The notes beneath the pieces are model-generated. The model was given only the letters and a program-made list of their open reading frames with translations, was not told the DNA's origin and made no database searches. Position numbers and translations under genes: made by a program. 64,000 nucleotides of DNA from Fasciolopsis buskii (Eukaryota > Platyhelminthes > Trematoda > Plagiorchiida > Fasciolidae), in the NCBI GenBank assembly GCA_008360955.1, contig LUCM01007180.1, positions 124,001-188,000 on the forward strand. The letters run 5' to 3'. This document shows, piece after piece, positions 14,720 to 24,960 of this stretch; the stretch's first letter is position 1, and every line of letters begins with the position of its first letter.

Positions 14720-15400
14720 GTGACCTTTGTAATGTTTGTTTCTCAAAGATATTAGGGCTGTCCATATCTCCGAAATCTCTGCTCCATCGTTCCGATTGAT
14801 GCATGTAGGGTGGGTGCTTATCACCAGAGCCTAGGAAAATTTACGTTCAGTGCAGGTTTTGAATCCACGTTGGAGTAATTTTGTTTTCATAATCTATGTT
14901 ATGTCCCTCTGCTATGGTATGCAGAGCGATGGCTGAATCGCGCTCAAGTTTTGATAAGGTCGCCCTATCCGAAGGTCTGCACTTTTCTTTCCTTCTGTGT
15001 TCTGTTATCCTTGTCATCAGTTGTCTGCTGGTTTGTCCAATGTGTTCTGTTGGGCGTTCCTTGCAACTGATTTTGTGGATGCAGTTATCTTGGTCTTGCA
15101 CACCGACTTGATCTTTAGCCTTTGATAAATGGCACCTCAAAGTGCCATCCATCCGAAAGAAAGTGTGAATATCAAATTCACTGAGGACCTTTCTAATTGC
15201 TTCCGAAGTACCCGATCTGTACGAAATTCCGACCGAGGCTGTTTTCATTTTCTTTTCTTTCTTTGTCTTGGTTGGTGACATGCAACTTTTTAGTTGTTTT
15301 CTTATGAGGCGTGGCGGATAGTGATTGTCTTGCAAGATGTCGTCTAGACGTCTTAGTTCTTCTTTGTTTACGCAGAATTGCAATATTCACCTCGAGAAAG
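14720..15400 (-). mobile_element. Penelope-like element, 3' part with GIY-YIG endonuclease
   Basis: An open frame of 179 codons (14847-15389 on the minus strand, no ATG needed) matches the C-terminal half of Penelope-like retroelement polyproteins. In order it has: the RT-thumb/linker motif with NHYPPRLI; the linker 'YRSGTSEAIRKVL'; 'FRMDGTLRCHLSKAKD'; then the endonuclease core 'CIHKISC...EHIGQTSRQL.TRI.EHRR'; and finally 'GHNIDYEN'. Past the stop, in another frame near 14740-14810, 'HPTCINRNDG' with 'W..LI' resembles the usual Penelope C-terminal tail, so a frameshift probably separates it. Known role: reverse transcription of the element and target nicking. No RT palm motifs are seen upstream, so the copy is 5'-truncated and inactive. 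The second GIY-YIG motif reads HIG instead of YVG or YIG. A 49-bp dispersed repeat lies about 90 bp upstream of the fragment in its own direction (15491-15539). Confidence 0.75.
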
Positions 15401-15490
15401 ACCACCCACGGTAGTCGAAACTTTGGCGCAATACATCTACCAACGACGCTGTGTTATTCACATTATATCATTCACAATTAAAACCAATAG

Positions 15491-15539
15491 ATGGCACATC
15501 GATTTTTCGATACACTCCTTACGTCATTTGGTCCCGATA
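15491..15539 (+). repeat. Dispersed 49-bp repeat, copy 1
   Basis: Forty-nine bases beginning 'atggcacatcg' and ending 'ggtcccgata' recur at 35658-35706 with only three mismatches. A perfect 12-base palindrome-like core, tcgatttttcga, lies inside. It sits just upstream (in element direction) of the Penelope-like fragment. Neither edge shows a continued match. Confidence 0.8.
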
Positions 15540-17168
15540 TTTCCCATTCACTTTCGGACTGTCTGGTTTTGAAAATAACTCTGTGGTGAATCCAAGCAAC
15601 AACCACGCCTTGTCTAATTCATCAGACTAAAGCTGTTTCACGAATGATTGTCACTTTTTTCAGAATGTAGGTTCACTATAAGAATTTCTTCCATTTTTCA
15701 TAATTAGGCATTTGATATTTGAAACACACTTGACTTTTCACATTTCCACACCCAACAGGGATTCGTGTTGGCTCTTTTGTTTATCAGCGACAATCGGTCG
15801 TTTGCTCACTTAACAACTTTGCAGGCCGAATATCTAATAAGATACAGAAAACCGTATACTAATTATTGCTGACGTACTTAGGACTGTCTATTGCCGAAAA
15901 AACGTGTAAAATAAAACTGCTTGGCCCACCTGAGGTCATGGATATTATGGCTGATCTAGCGTTAATAGAAGGGAAAAATGTTTTTTTAGTAAAAGCGTTG
16001 TCATGCAAGTCGTTCCTGTTTGATTCGCCTGCAGTACAGCACCTTCGATTTATTTTTCCCTCATTTAGAACCACTCGTGGGGTTTGTTCAAGAAATTTAA
16101 AAAGAGGAGAATAAACGTGTAAGAATATTGTGCGCTTCCCGAAGGATTCTTGGTGGCAATCGTTTTTATCTTTTCTTGGACGGGAAGCAACGTAACAGCC
16201 TAACAGGAGACGTATGCACACATGTTTGCGCGGAGATCAATCATTGTGACACAGGAAAGAGCACAGTCTCAAATTAATGACTTCGCAAAATTTGTTCGGG
16301 AAATCGATCTACCTCATTCGCTGTCTCACTGCTCGTAAGAAGCAGCTGGTCTTAATCCACCGTGATACCACAAACTGTACTATGTACCCGTCGTCTACTA
16401 ATTAAATCACCACGGTTTTATTTTCCACAGATAATTTGCCTAACTTTGTATACGTGCAATAACTAACATCACAAATACAGCGTCGGCAATGAACTGCTAA
16501 TTGTAAATCAATATACTATCTCTTTTCAAATTATGTATTAAGCGCACAGTGTTCCCAAATGTTTTACGCCCTATAAAGTGTTCCGAGAAAGAAACGCAAT
16601 AATTGTGATTTGTCGGATTGATGTTTTGAATGTTCCCTTCAAGGCACTGATTTCGTTTATAGTATACAGGTTCCCCAATCATAGTTTCTTGAAAAGTGAA
16701 ATACTACCGCACAATTTCCCACTCTATTTCGGTAGTATGACATAACTAGGGGAAAATGTCATTCATCTAACTTACTGGCATGTCTGTGTCTTAGATCGGA
16801 AACGTTGCTCTTCCTATATGGGCACATGGGCGTTGGTACTGGAAGATTAATTGACTATCTTTGCATTGCTCGGTGAACTGCAAGCCCCTGGGCACTTGCG
16901 AGGTTTTGTGGAACAACGGGGTGTCCTTGATTTTGAAATATTTCCGACAGTAATCCGAGTGTGACTTAATTCGAAAACAAACCAAGAAATAGTGCACATC
17001 TGGCCCAATCATTAAAATTGAAATGAGCAAAAATCATGAGAACATCAGAGTAAAATGATTTAAGTTGAAGCTAATGAAAAACCTGCTTGATTACTAAAGT
17101 CCACATGTCTGCGCCACGGATGAAGCTGCAACTTCTCTTCGTAATATGCAACGGCTTCAGGTCATTTT
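15540..17168. other. No recognisable gene
   Basis: Short frames only; the longest is 120 codons on the minus strand at 15859-16221, with no family resemblance. Nothing else seen. Confidence 0.55.
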
Positions 17169-17896
17169 GTTTGTTTAGTGGGCTTTTGAATACGGAACTT
17201 GCAAGGAAATTTCGCATTGGGCGCAATAAATTTTATCGTGTTCTACTAGTAGACAGTACCGGTGGATTTGATGTATACCGATAAAGGGCTTAATTAATTT
17301 GTTACCCTACATTTTTTACTCAAAGAAAAATCCGTTCGGAGCCTTCCCGTTAACGTAATGGCTAAGGCGTTCGACTCAGAATCGTTCATCCCGGGCTCGC
17401 GTCCCAGTTCGGGCGCGGTGGATATGCACTGCTGATGATTCCTAACAAAGATGAAATAGCTGTACAGTGCCTCTATGGTTTCTTTATGGTGAGTTGAGCG
17501 ATGATTTATTTCACGAAAACATTGAATCTACTACCAGTAGCGCATGCTTAGGACTAGTTCAGATTACCTTCACCAGAATCATGGACCAACCAAATGGCAC
17601 AATTCTTCCGATTCCTCGTGTTATCGGTAAGTTGCAGGTCATCTGGAAAGTAACAATTAATTTAAAACTAAAACGGAACAACCTTGAAAGTTGGATCATT
17701 TAACTGGTGAATCACAACAATACGAAGTGGAATTTATTATGCAGTAGCGGTGATATTGAAGTTACAATCCAGTCGACATTTTTCCGTTCACTATACATTT
17801 CTTTTCTGTCAGGTGTGTACTGAGAAAGTTAATGGGCCAACTGCCGATAGGTGTGCTTCACACACGTAACATTCATCATCGATGGGGCTGTTTTGA
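17169..17896. repeat. Direct duplication, copy 1 (728 bp)
   Basis: This segment recurs at 17898-18606 in direct orientation. It runs from 'gtttgtttagtgggc' to 'gatggggctgttttga', and its end touches the only N of the window. By eye the copies differ by about thirteen substitutions and one 19-bp block (present here after 'cctaac' near 17453, absent in copy 2), so roughly 98% identity outside the indel. The segment contains a tRNA-like SINE (17339-17520). A reading frame at 17467-17703 is carried in part by both copies but resembles no protein family. Confidence 0.95.
17339..17520 (+). repeat. tRNA-derived SINE, copy A
   Basis: The 5' ~80 bp look like a decayed arginine-type tRNA. An A-box-like 'taatggctaaggcg' (17356-17369) is followed 37 bp further on by a B-box-like 'gggctcgcgtccc' (17393-17405; the other copy has the better ggttcgcgtcc). 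The T-stem is mostly paired. The body follows with 'ggtggatatgcactgctgat', 'cctaacaaagatgaaatag' and 'cagtgcctctatggtt'. The same body order is found at 60481-60660, showing a dispersed family. Known role: such elements are transcribed by Pol III and moved by LINE machinery. The 3' end and target-site duplications could not be set. Confidence 0.6.
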
Positions 17897-17897
17897 N
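17897..17897. other. Single ambiguous base (N) at a duplication junction
   Basis: The base is written as n. It lies exactly between the end of the first duplicated segment and the start of the second. This is the arrangement left when two overlapping contigs are joined without merging, although a real tandem duplication with one unread base is also possible. Confidence 0.9.
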
Positions 17898-18606
17898 GTT
17901 TGTTTAGTGGGCTTTTGAATACGGAACTTGCAAGGAAATTTCGCATTGGGCGCAATAAATTTTATCGTGTTCTACTAGTAGACAGTACCGGTGGATTTGA
18001 TGTATACCGATAAATGGCTTAATTAATTTGTTACCCTACATTTGTTACTCAAAGAAAAATCCGTTCGGAGCCTTCCCGTTAACGTAATGGCTAAGGCGTT
18101 CGACTCAGAATCGTTCATCCCGGGTTCGCGTCCCAGTTCGGGCGCGGTGGATATGCACTGCTGATGATTCCTAACAGTGCCTCTATGGTTTCTTTATGGT
18201 GAGTTGAGCGATGATTTATTTCACGAAAACATTGAATCTACTACCAGTAGCACATACTTAGGACTAGTTCAGATTACCTTCACCAGAATCATGGACCAAC
18301 CAAATGGCGCAATTCTTCCGATTCCTCGTGTTATCGGTAAGTTGCAGGTTATCTAGAAAGTAACAATTAATTTAAAACTAAAACAGAACAACCTTGAAAG
18401 TTGGATCATTTAGCTGGTGAATCACAACAATACGAAGTGGAATTTATTATGCAGTAGCGGTTATATTGAAGTTACAATCCAATCGACATTTTTTCGTTCA
18501 CTATACATTTCTTTTCTGTCAGGTGTGTACTGAGAAAGTTAATGGGCCAACTGCCGATAGGTGTGCTTCACACACGTAACATTCATCATCGATGGGGCTG
18601 TTTTGA
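17898..18606. repeat. Direct duplication, copy 2 (709 bp)
   Basis: This is the second copy of the segment at 17169-17896. It is 19 bp shorter because of a single deletion in the SINE body near 18176. After its last shared bases (gatggggctgttttga) the sequence continues into unique DNA (caacgcacg...), while copy 1 ends at the N. Differences are scattered single bases, mostly transitions. Confidence 0.95.
18068..18230 (+). repeat. tRNA-derived SINE, copy B (in the second duplicate)
   Basis: Same element as at 17339, within the second duplicated segment, so it is not an independent insertion. Its B box reads ggttcgcgtcc (18123-18133), closer to the GGTTCGANTCC consensus than copy A. A 19-bp block of the body (including aaagatgaaatagctg) is missing; the independent copy at 60.5 kb keeps the equivalent block, so copy B carries the deletion. 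Confidence 0.6.
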
Positions 18607-19033
18607 CAACGCACGAATAAATACCACTTATTGTGGGAAATAACATTTTCTCATGTACTCACTATTTGCTTTCTCAGAAGAAGCATTTCCATAGTTGCAA
18701 GCGGTAAATTGTTGAAAACAGCCCGATTTCTCAATACCTGTACACCATCAAACGTATGTGAAGTTCAGCCTCAGAAAATATATATTTTGCCCAGCAGAAA
18801 TATGTGCATGACGGGGTTGTGGATCAGTTCACTTAAAATCGATCGACTAACACTTTGCGACCAAGGAAAACCGTAGTCCAATTTGTCAAGTGGGGAGTGC
18901 TGTTCTTGCGTGAGGCAACCCACTTGTCGTGCCAACCGTGGTTATTCAGTCCCACGATTTTAATCCGGACATTTGATGACGGATTAGCGAAATAAACCCC
19001 TGGAGAAAAGGTCCAACGTGGTTACTAATATTC

Positions 19034-19204
19034 ATGTTTCCACAATATTTCAATAATATGAATACAGACTGGCATCCAAAACGCAGGTTAAAAGCCGTTA
19101 ACCTCGTGCATAGGTTGGTCACAATTGCATTGAATCTAATAAGTCGCATGACCCTGAAAAACCTGCGTTTTATCGTTCCCAATTCAGATATTTCACGCAA
19201 GAGT
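19034..19204 (+). mobile_element. Probable Penelope-like element fragment
   Basis: A short open stretch reads 'NNMNTDWHPKRRLKAVNLVH' followed by 'RLVTIALN'. It fits the spacing of the conserved region just after the RT palm in Penelope-like elements (D-x-x-HP...K.A..N..VHRL..I.L). No further Penelope motifs were found on either side, so it would be a small, isolated remnant. It cannot be the missing 5' part of the minus-strand element at 14.7-15.4 kb because it is on the opposite strand. The match is by eye and short; a chance resemblance is possible. Confidence 0.4.
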
Positions 19205-22139
19205 CACATCGATTTAAAAGTTCTTACGCACGTCAACTAATGCTCTCTAGTTTGGGTAATTGTACTGGTCTTAGAGATGAGCATTCAGTTCTGTGCAATT
19301 AATTGGGCTTGGAATTAAAATTAAAATATTCATCATCTGAAACCTGGAGAACGGTAACGGATTTCCCATTTGATGTCAACTAGAGAATTTGGAGGGACTT
19401 TCATCCGTTAGTCAATCAACGGAAGGGAATATAGTTTTCTTCGTCAGAGTTAGGCTAATCTCCTTTGTAGGTGCTTCGTTGCTCTAAACTTTGTACTTGT
19501 TTTTTCGCCCATCGGAAACTTCTGCAAACTTACGACAAAGTTTTCCCTATAAGAAACCATATTTTTGACCTAGAATCATCGACATGATCATTTCCGAAAT
19601 GACCTGGGCGTTTCACGGAGAAAAGAAATAGGTGAAGCAGTTGGAAATTTACCCACGCCTAGCGTTTTTTGTAGAGCTTCGAAGAAGATCGTTTTGATGT
19701 CAGAGGGACACTACACTGGACTAATTTTTTTCTGTGCTTTTATGTGTCACCTTTCTGATCTTTAGTTTTCTTCGAAGACCTCCTAAGCTGACATGTGATT
19801 TATTAATTCTGACGGGACCATCAAAAGACCGTTTGAATCTTTTGTATTCACGTTTGAGTTTTCTTATCATTTTTGTCAGAGGATGCCTAACACCCAATGA
19901 AAATTGCTACTCAACCTAGGATCAGCATTCGCGATCCTGTTTAGTTTAGCTGTCAGCAACAATGCCCATCCAGGGATCGTGGAATGACCGGTGGACTTGT
20001 AAAATCCCACTATACGGACCACTGATTGAGATCGACAATGTTAGCACACCCGAAGGAATGAGTGCACATTGACATACAATAAAGTTATTCTATTTCGGTG
20101 TCACGAATTTTTGTGGATTTGAAAACTCAGAGGTAGCCGGTATGGCTACTGAAAGTTCACGGGAGTACCGGATTTTTCTTGCCAAATTTCTAATCAGGAT
20201 TACCGTGTCCCGGACAACATATGCTCTCTTGTCCCCAGGTATTTTCCACAATTTCAATGAAGTCAGTTCTCCTGACTATTAACATCAAATTATAGACTTT
20301 TAATGTCGTAGTGGTGCTTTCTATAGACGTGGCACTTACTTCAGCCTCTAAAAAGGTAATAATTGTCGTTCTTGAGTTATATGTGTCCCACGTAGTTGTC
20401 TTTGTTCAATAGCTGAAAGGGGAAAAATTCCTCAACAAAGCCTCCGTACTTCGACCCTACGTTTGGGAGATGCATTCGGCTGAAATCAGTTCACGCCTGT
20501 CTTCACAATTACACCACGCACACATTAATTTGGATTGTGATGATCATTGTCTATACCATGACCACTAAAGCACACTCGCGTACACACGCACATTCGTCCG
20601 GATGTTGGTCTCATCACCCAATCAGGTAAATACAAAAACAAGCGCGCACTTTGGAGTAAAGTTCTCATCCCATACCTATTACTGTGATATGCAGTTTGCA
20701 ATACCTACCAGATAAAATGATGTCTGTCCTATGATCATGGACAGGGCTCTATAAACAAGTGCACACAGATCCATAGATATCGGTCAACCCTGAACTTTGG
20801 CTACACCAATTGGCTTGGGACGACGGTATCCACTATGTCACTTGTGATCCTCACTAGAACATTCAAAAGTGCTTGCTAAATACAGTCGGATCTATGCCTT
20901 ATTAATGGACATTTATACTTTGAGTTTTACTTTATTCTGGTTATTTTGTTGACGCTTGCTAATTGCAGTGATTACGAGAATGTATTTATTACCGTTCAAA
21001 TGCCATGAGGCGGTCAAGGGGAAAGGATTCGTCTGGAAGCAGCGGATATGGGATATCAATGGTGATTTTGTAACGAGCGGTGTTTTGCATAGGAATAGAA
21101 TATCTTCTAAACCACAGGGCGGCCTTCGAGGCTATTACCGCTTGCCAGTTATGTGTGCCCGCTATGACCCTGTTAAGTTCAAATGATTTATCTTTCCATC
21201 GGAGGATAAAAATTGACCACCTCCAACAGAAACTCACAATTTGGGACTATGGATTCTTTGCAGAACGGTAGTCTTGCGTAACCGACGGCAAGCATCGCAC
21301 AAATAGTCATCTGCTTATTGGATGAGGAAACTGTCAAGGCACATTCGCAATGATGAAAATGAGATAGCAGTGTCATGTCAAACAAGGTCGTTCTATCCCG
21401 GCAAGTGCGAAAAACAAGCTGGTGTGTGGATAAGATCATTACTAATTTGCTGAATTGCGAATGTCATATTCGGATATCGCAGCCTGTTTCTGCGGTATAA
21501 ACTACATCACTGTACTCATGAGGTGGTGGCTACCAGCTGTCCTGTGAACTGATTATTCTCAAAGCCAATTAAGGAGTGCTTTCGTATACGAAAACACAAT
21601 GTTAGTTTCGGCAAATAAATGATCAGTGCACAATGGAAGAACGTGCGATAACACGGTTGACCGAGTAAGGAAAACGGGGCATGAAAAAGTAGAAGAAACG
21701 AGCGAAATTCGTTGACACGTGTTAACAATAAGTGGTCTTTGAAAAAAGTCATGTGAATGATTTTTGCTTATCAATCAAGCAGATCGAAAGGTAAATAATG
21801 AATGCATTTCCCATTTTATTCAAGTTTGACAAAAGCGGGTTTAATGGCGAGAAACATGAAGCTTTAAACAGGCCGGGTGAGGGCTGCTATAAATTATATA
21901 TATATATATATATCTAAATGTTTTACTTACACTTGTATGTGTCCTCTTCAAGTGTCTCTCTACAAAAAGTTTCCATTAGAAATTTCCCTGCTGCATAGTT
22001 GCAGACGTTTCATATCACGTAGATCAGACAAATCGCTCTAAGGTTCGCAGGCGGATAATTCAGTCTTTTATCTATATGAACGGGCCACCTGTGCGAAAGC
22101 TGCCGCGAATGCTCGATGATGCTTTCATAACGCTCGCCA
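19205..22139. other. No recognisable gene
   Basis: Overlapping frames at 20956-21271 on both strands have no recognised motifs. Apart from the TA microsatellite, nothing is supported. Confidence 0.55.
21895..21913. repeat. (TA)9 microsatellite
   Basis: About nine uninterrupted TA units followed by 'ctaaatg'. Confidence 0.95.
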
Positions 22140-22600
22140 CGTAGGTCGAACGCTCAACTTCTAGCTTTGAAAGCCACCGGCCGTGCACTAATTAATACGC
22201 GGAATTCTGGGCTGATAACAGTGGCTTCTCTTATTCATCCCATTTGTAAATCCCTGAACGCATCGATAAAATCTGTACCTTGCCTCTTCCTAGACTATTG
22301 GTCTGTATTTGATTCGGTCCCACGGTTTTTCTACTTTGGGCACAAGCTTGGAACAATTAGTTATGGTTGTCGCAGACCTGTTTTAGACATAGGCTGATGA
22401 TTACTTTACTAACCGAACCCAATGCACACGAATGGAATGCAAAACTTCTGTTGGCTATCAAGCAGGACCACCTGAAGGGAAAATAAATCACTTGTAGGAA
22501 CCACTGTATACAACTCCCAGATTAATGAAATGGACAAAGCGATGGCACATTCTTTTCAAACCGCAGGATCGTAAAATCGCCATTACAGACAAAATCATAT
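22140..22600 (+). mobile_element. CR1/Jockey-like LINE remnant, reverse transcriptase region
   Basis: The frame from about 22197 reads an RT finger/palm segment: 'SLIHPICKSLN' followed by 'CLFLDYWSVFDSVPR'. This is the RT motif A region, where F-x-D-Y/F-x-x-A-F-D-S-V-P is typical. Further on, at 22402-22490, comes 'FTNRTQCTR' and then 'GPPEG', corresponding to the usual '(L)TNRTQ.TR...GVPQG'. Next, at ~22530-22590, 'MKWTKRWHILFKP' resembles the W...W.L.FN block that normally follows the YADD motif. The catalytic YADD segment between them is missing, so the copy is internally deleted and dead. It shares recognisable nucleotide stretches with the minus-strand copy at 23.6-25.0 kb, so both belong to one family. 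Confidence 0.6.
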
Positions 22601-23559
22601 TTCCGACCAGGAGGGGTCTTCGGATTTGAACACATTAAAGTTCATACAAATTCCTTTACAAAGGAACAATAAGCCGACGAAAAACCTGACAAATCTTCAG
22701 TCCCGAAAATTCAAATCGGAAGAAATATTGGCGATTAAAAACTGTGCCAGTTTCCACGAATACAGCACGTGTCCGAGGTATTTTTACTAAAGGCGGAAGT
22801 CCAAGATGCGAATTTATATGTTACCGTATAGACTTTTGAATAAAAAACAGCTGCATTTCTGTCAAAAGACCTTGCGGAAAATTTTGAAAACGTTTCACTC
22901 ATCACCTAAAAATGAAACAAAAGGGCGGGTGCCCGAGCACCGATTCTTTGAGCCATTTTTGAATAGACTGTTCACAGGCCGGCTGAATCGGTTCACGGTC
23001 TTGTATAAGAATGGGTCGCTAAATATGGGGACGTGGAGTTCCCTTAAGATATTGATATCTACCCAGAACATATGAAAACGTTAAGCGGATCGCCTGTTAA
23101 AATAGGGGCAGCAAATGAAAATATTGCTTGCAGGGATGTCGTTGGAGATCTGAAGGAATTTTTTGTGAGCAGCATGTTTTACCTTCGATAGGTACTGCAT
23201 CACAAACAATGTGAAGGACAACTCAGCCAGTGGCATGAAAGACACATGGCTAATGATTCATCACTCCGACGGATATTTTAGTTCTTTTTTTAAAGAAGCT
23301 TGTTAGAAAAATATGAACAAAAAATTAATGATATGAATTTATCCCGGCAAAAAGGCAGATAGGTGAGGTCACTTTGTTAGATTTTTCATTAGTTCACCCA
23401 GAGTAGGGGCGAGGTAGAATATCGCTGTGCAGAGTATATTTGAGGGCGACGAATGGCGGATTCAGATGCGGTCGGTTGGGAATGGGCGAAAACAGAAAGG
23501 AATGTCGAAAAGTTTAGATGTTGTTGGGACCGAAAACGGCTCGGTACACAGAATTAGTA
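22601..23559. other. Spacer between two LINE remnants
   Basis: It separates the plus-strand and minus-strand LINE copies. Parts next to either copy (22601-22780 and 23400-23559) may be their 3' ends, but no coding motif is readable. An 89-codon frame at 22806-23075 has no known family. Confidence 0.45.
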
Positions 23560-24960
23560 AATGGAAGTGGTGTGTTAGAAGAACTTGAAAGGTCCGCGCT
23601 TTTTTACGAAGCGGCTTGAGAGAGCGCGCACATAATCAAGGGGAGTTAACTGCGACGCACGAGTAGAGAGGGATACGGTAGGAAGGACCAGTACTTTGAA
23701 GGACCGTAGTTAGCTCAATCCACGGGCTTTGAAGTTTTTGCCGTCCCATTTCGTGTGGCATTTGGGTTCGGTTAGTTAACGTAATCAGTCAGCCATGCTT
23801 AACTACAGATTCTGCGACAAACCAAACGTTTCCATTTTGTGGAAGTAGAAAAGCCGTGGACCGAATCAGATACAGACGTCGCCTTGCGTCTCCCTAGGAC
23901 ATTTCAATAATCTCGGCAGGACGGATAGCGGCCTTTTGAGAACAATGTATTTTTGGAGGGTACGATTATATATTCAAAGATCGCTTGTTGACGCTCCTGG
24001 CATTTGTGTATATGAGCAGAAAACGTTTAAATGAGAAAGTGCCGAATCGGGGATGCGTTGTATCGAAAGTGATTTTGGCTCAGTAAGAACGTAGTCTGTG
24101 TTTATAAAAGTCTCGGAGGCGAACTCCGGATTTGATTTGCTTTGCTTGAAAGAATGGAACAGCCTGGACGGAGACTAGAACTTATGGACGCTCGACAGAA
24201 AACGGGACGATTGATCACTCAGTAGAGGATGGGAGCAGGTAGTTCTTGTGTCAAAAAAATGCGGCGAGTGGATTTGTAATAATAGCTCTTATCCAAAGTG
24301 GAGCTTGGTTCTGTCCGGCGAGAAAGGACGAAGGCCAGTAAAATCACAACACGTTCAATGGAGATAGAGTTGATGAGTTTGATTGAAATCAGCCTACCAT
24401 CAATATGCCTTACTCGTAAGAGAGGATCAGTAAATGGTTGAAAGGAATCGAAAGCGCTGTGATGTTGTGCTGTGAGCTAAGAGGTGTGATATATGTTCGG
24501 TATGATTGCATCGGTGTGGCGGGCCAACCTAGGATGACTCTGCATTACGAGGTAGTCAGTTCCAGTTAGTGAGTAGGTATAAATAATTTGGGACTTTGTA
24601 GACCAGAAGGAGCTTATGTATGTTTCCACGAGCTCCCAGTCTTCTTCTTGTTCGAAACTCTGTTCTGCCGGTGGATTCGGAATCTGTCTGTCGACGAGAG
24701 TGAATCAACCATATCCTGGTTCAGCCAAGATTCTCGTATACAGATGACACAAGTGTGAACATGGATCGGTTGTTGAAATGGAAGGGACAGATCCGACATT
24801 TTCGCAAAAAGAGAACGGATGTTGGCAATTAACCAAGCCGAATGGGCTCGAGGGGTGCAGTTGGGCTTCGCCCCCGGCGGCACGAGTAGCTCTTCTAGTT
24901 TGATTCGAAGATCTTTCGTTCCATTTCATGTTGGGAAACAATAAAGCTTTAAACGGCAAT
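23560..24960 (-). mobile_element. CR1/Jockey-like LINE remnant, endonuclease plus RT region
   Basis: Read on the minus strand, 24883-24614 gives an AP-type endonuclease N-terminus: 'NIRSLFAKMSDL', then 'ICIRESWLNQDMVDSL' and 'RFRIHRQNR'. The consensus in this LINE group is NIRSL..K.ddL...ITESWLN...S...F...R.DR. Downstream in broken frames come 'HPRLARHTDAIIPNIYH' (near 24480-24540; consensus PPRLPR...I..VYH) and a GD/GDFN-like part (~24400). Near 23840-23890 there is an RT motif A relic, 'GPRLFYF', homologous at nucleotide level to the plus-strand copy. Near 23741-23780 a TNRTQ-like relic is visible only as DNA similarity. Many stops and frameshifts show an old, inactive copy. Confidence 0.65.

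Noticed and set aside
17467..17703. A 78-codon frame partly shared by both duplicated segments, considered as a duplicated gene
   Set aside because: It begins in the SINE body and has no family resemblance; duplication of the DNA segment is sufficient to explain it.
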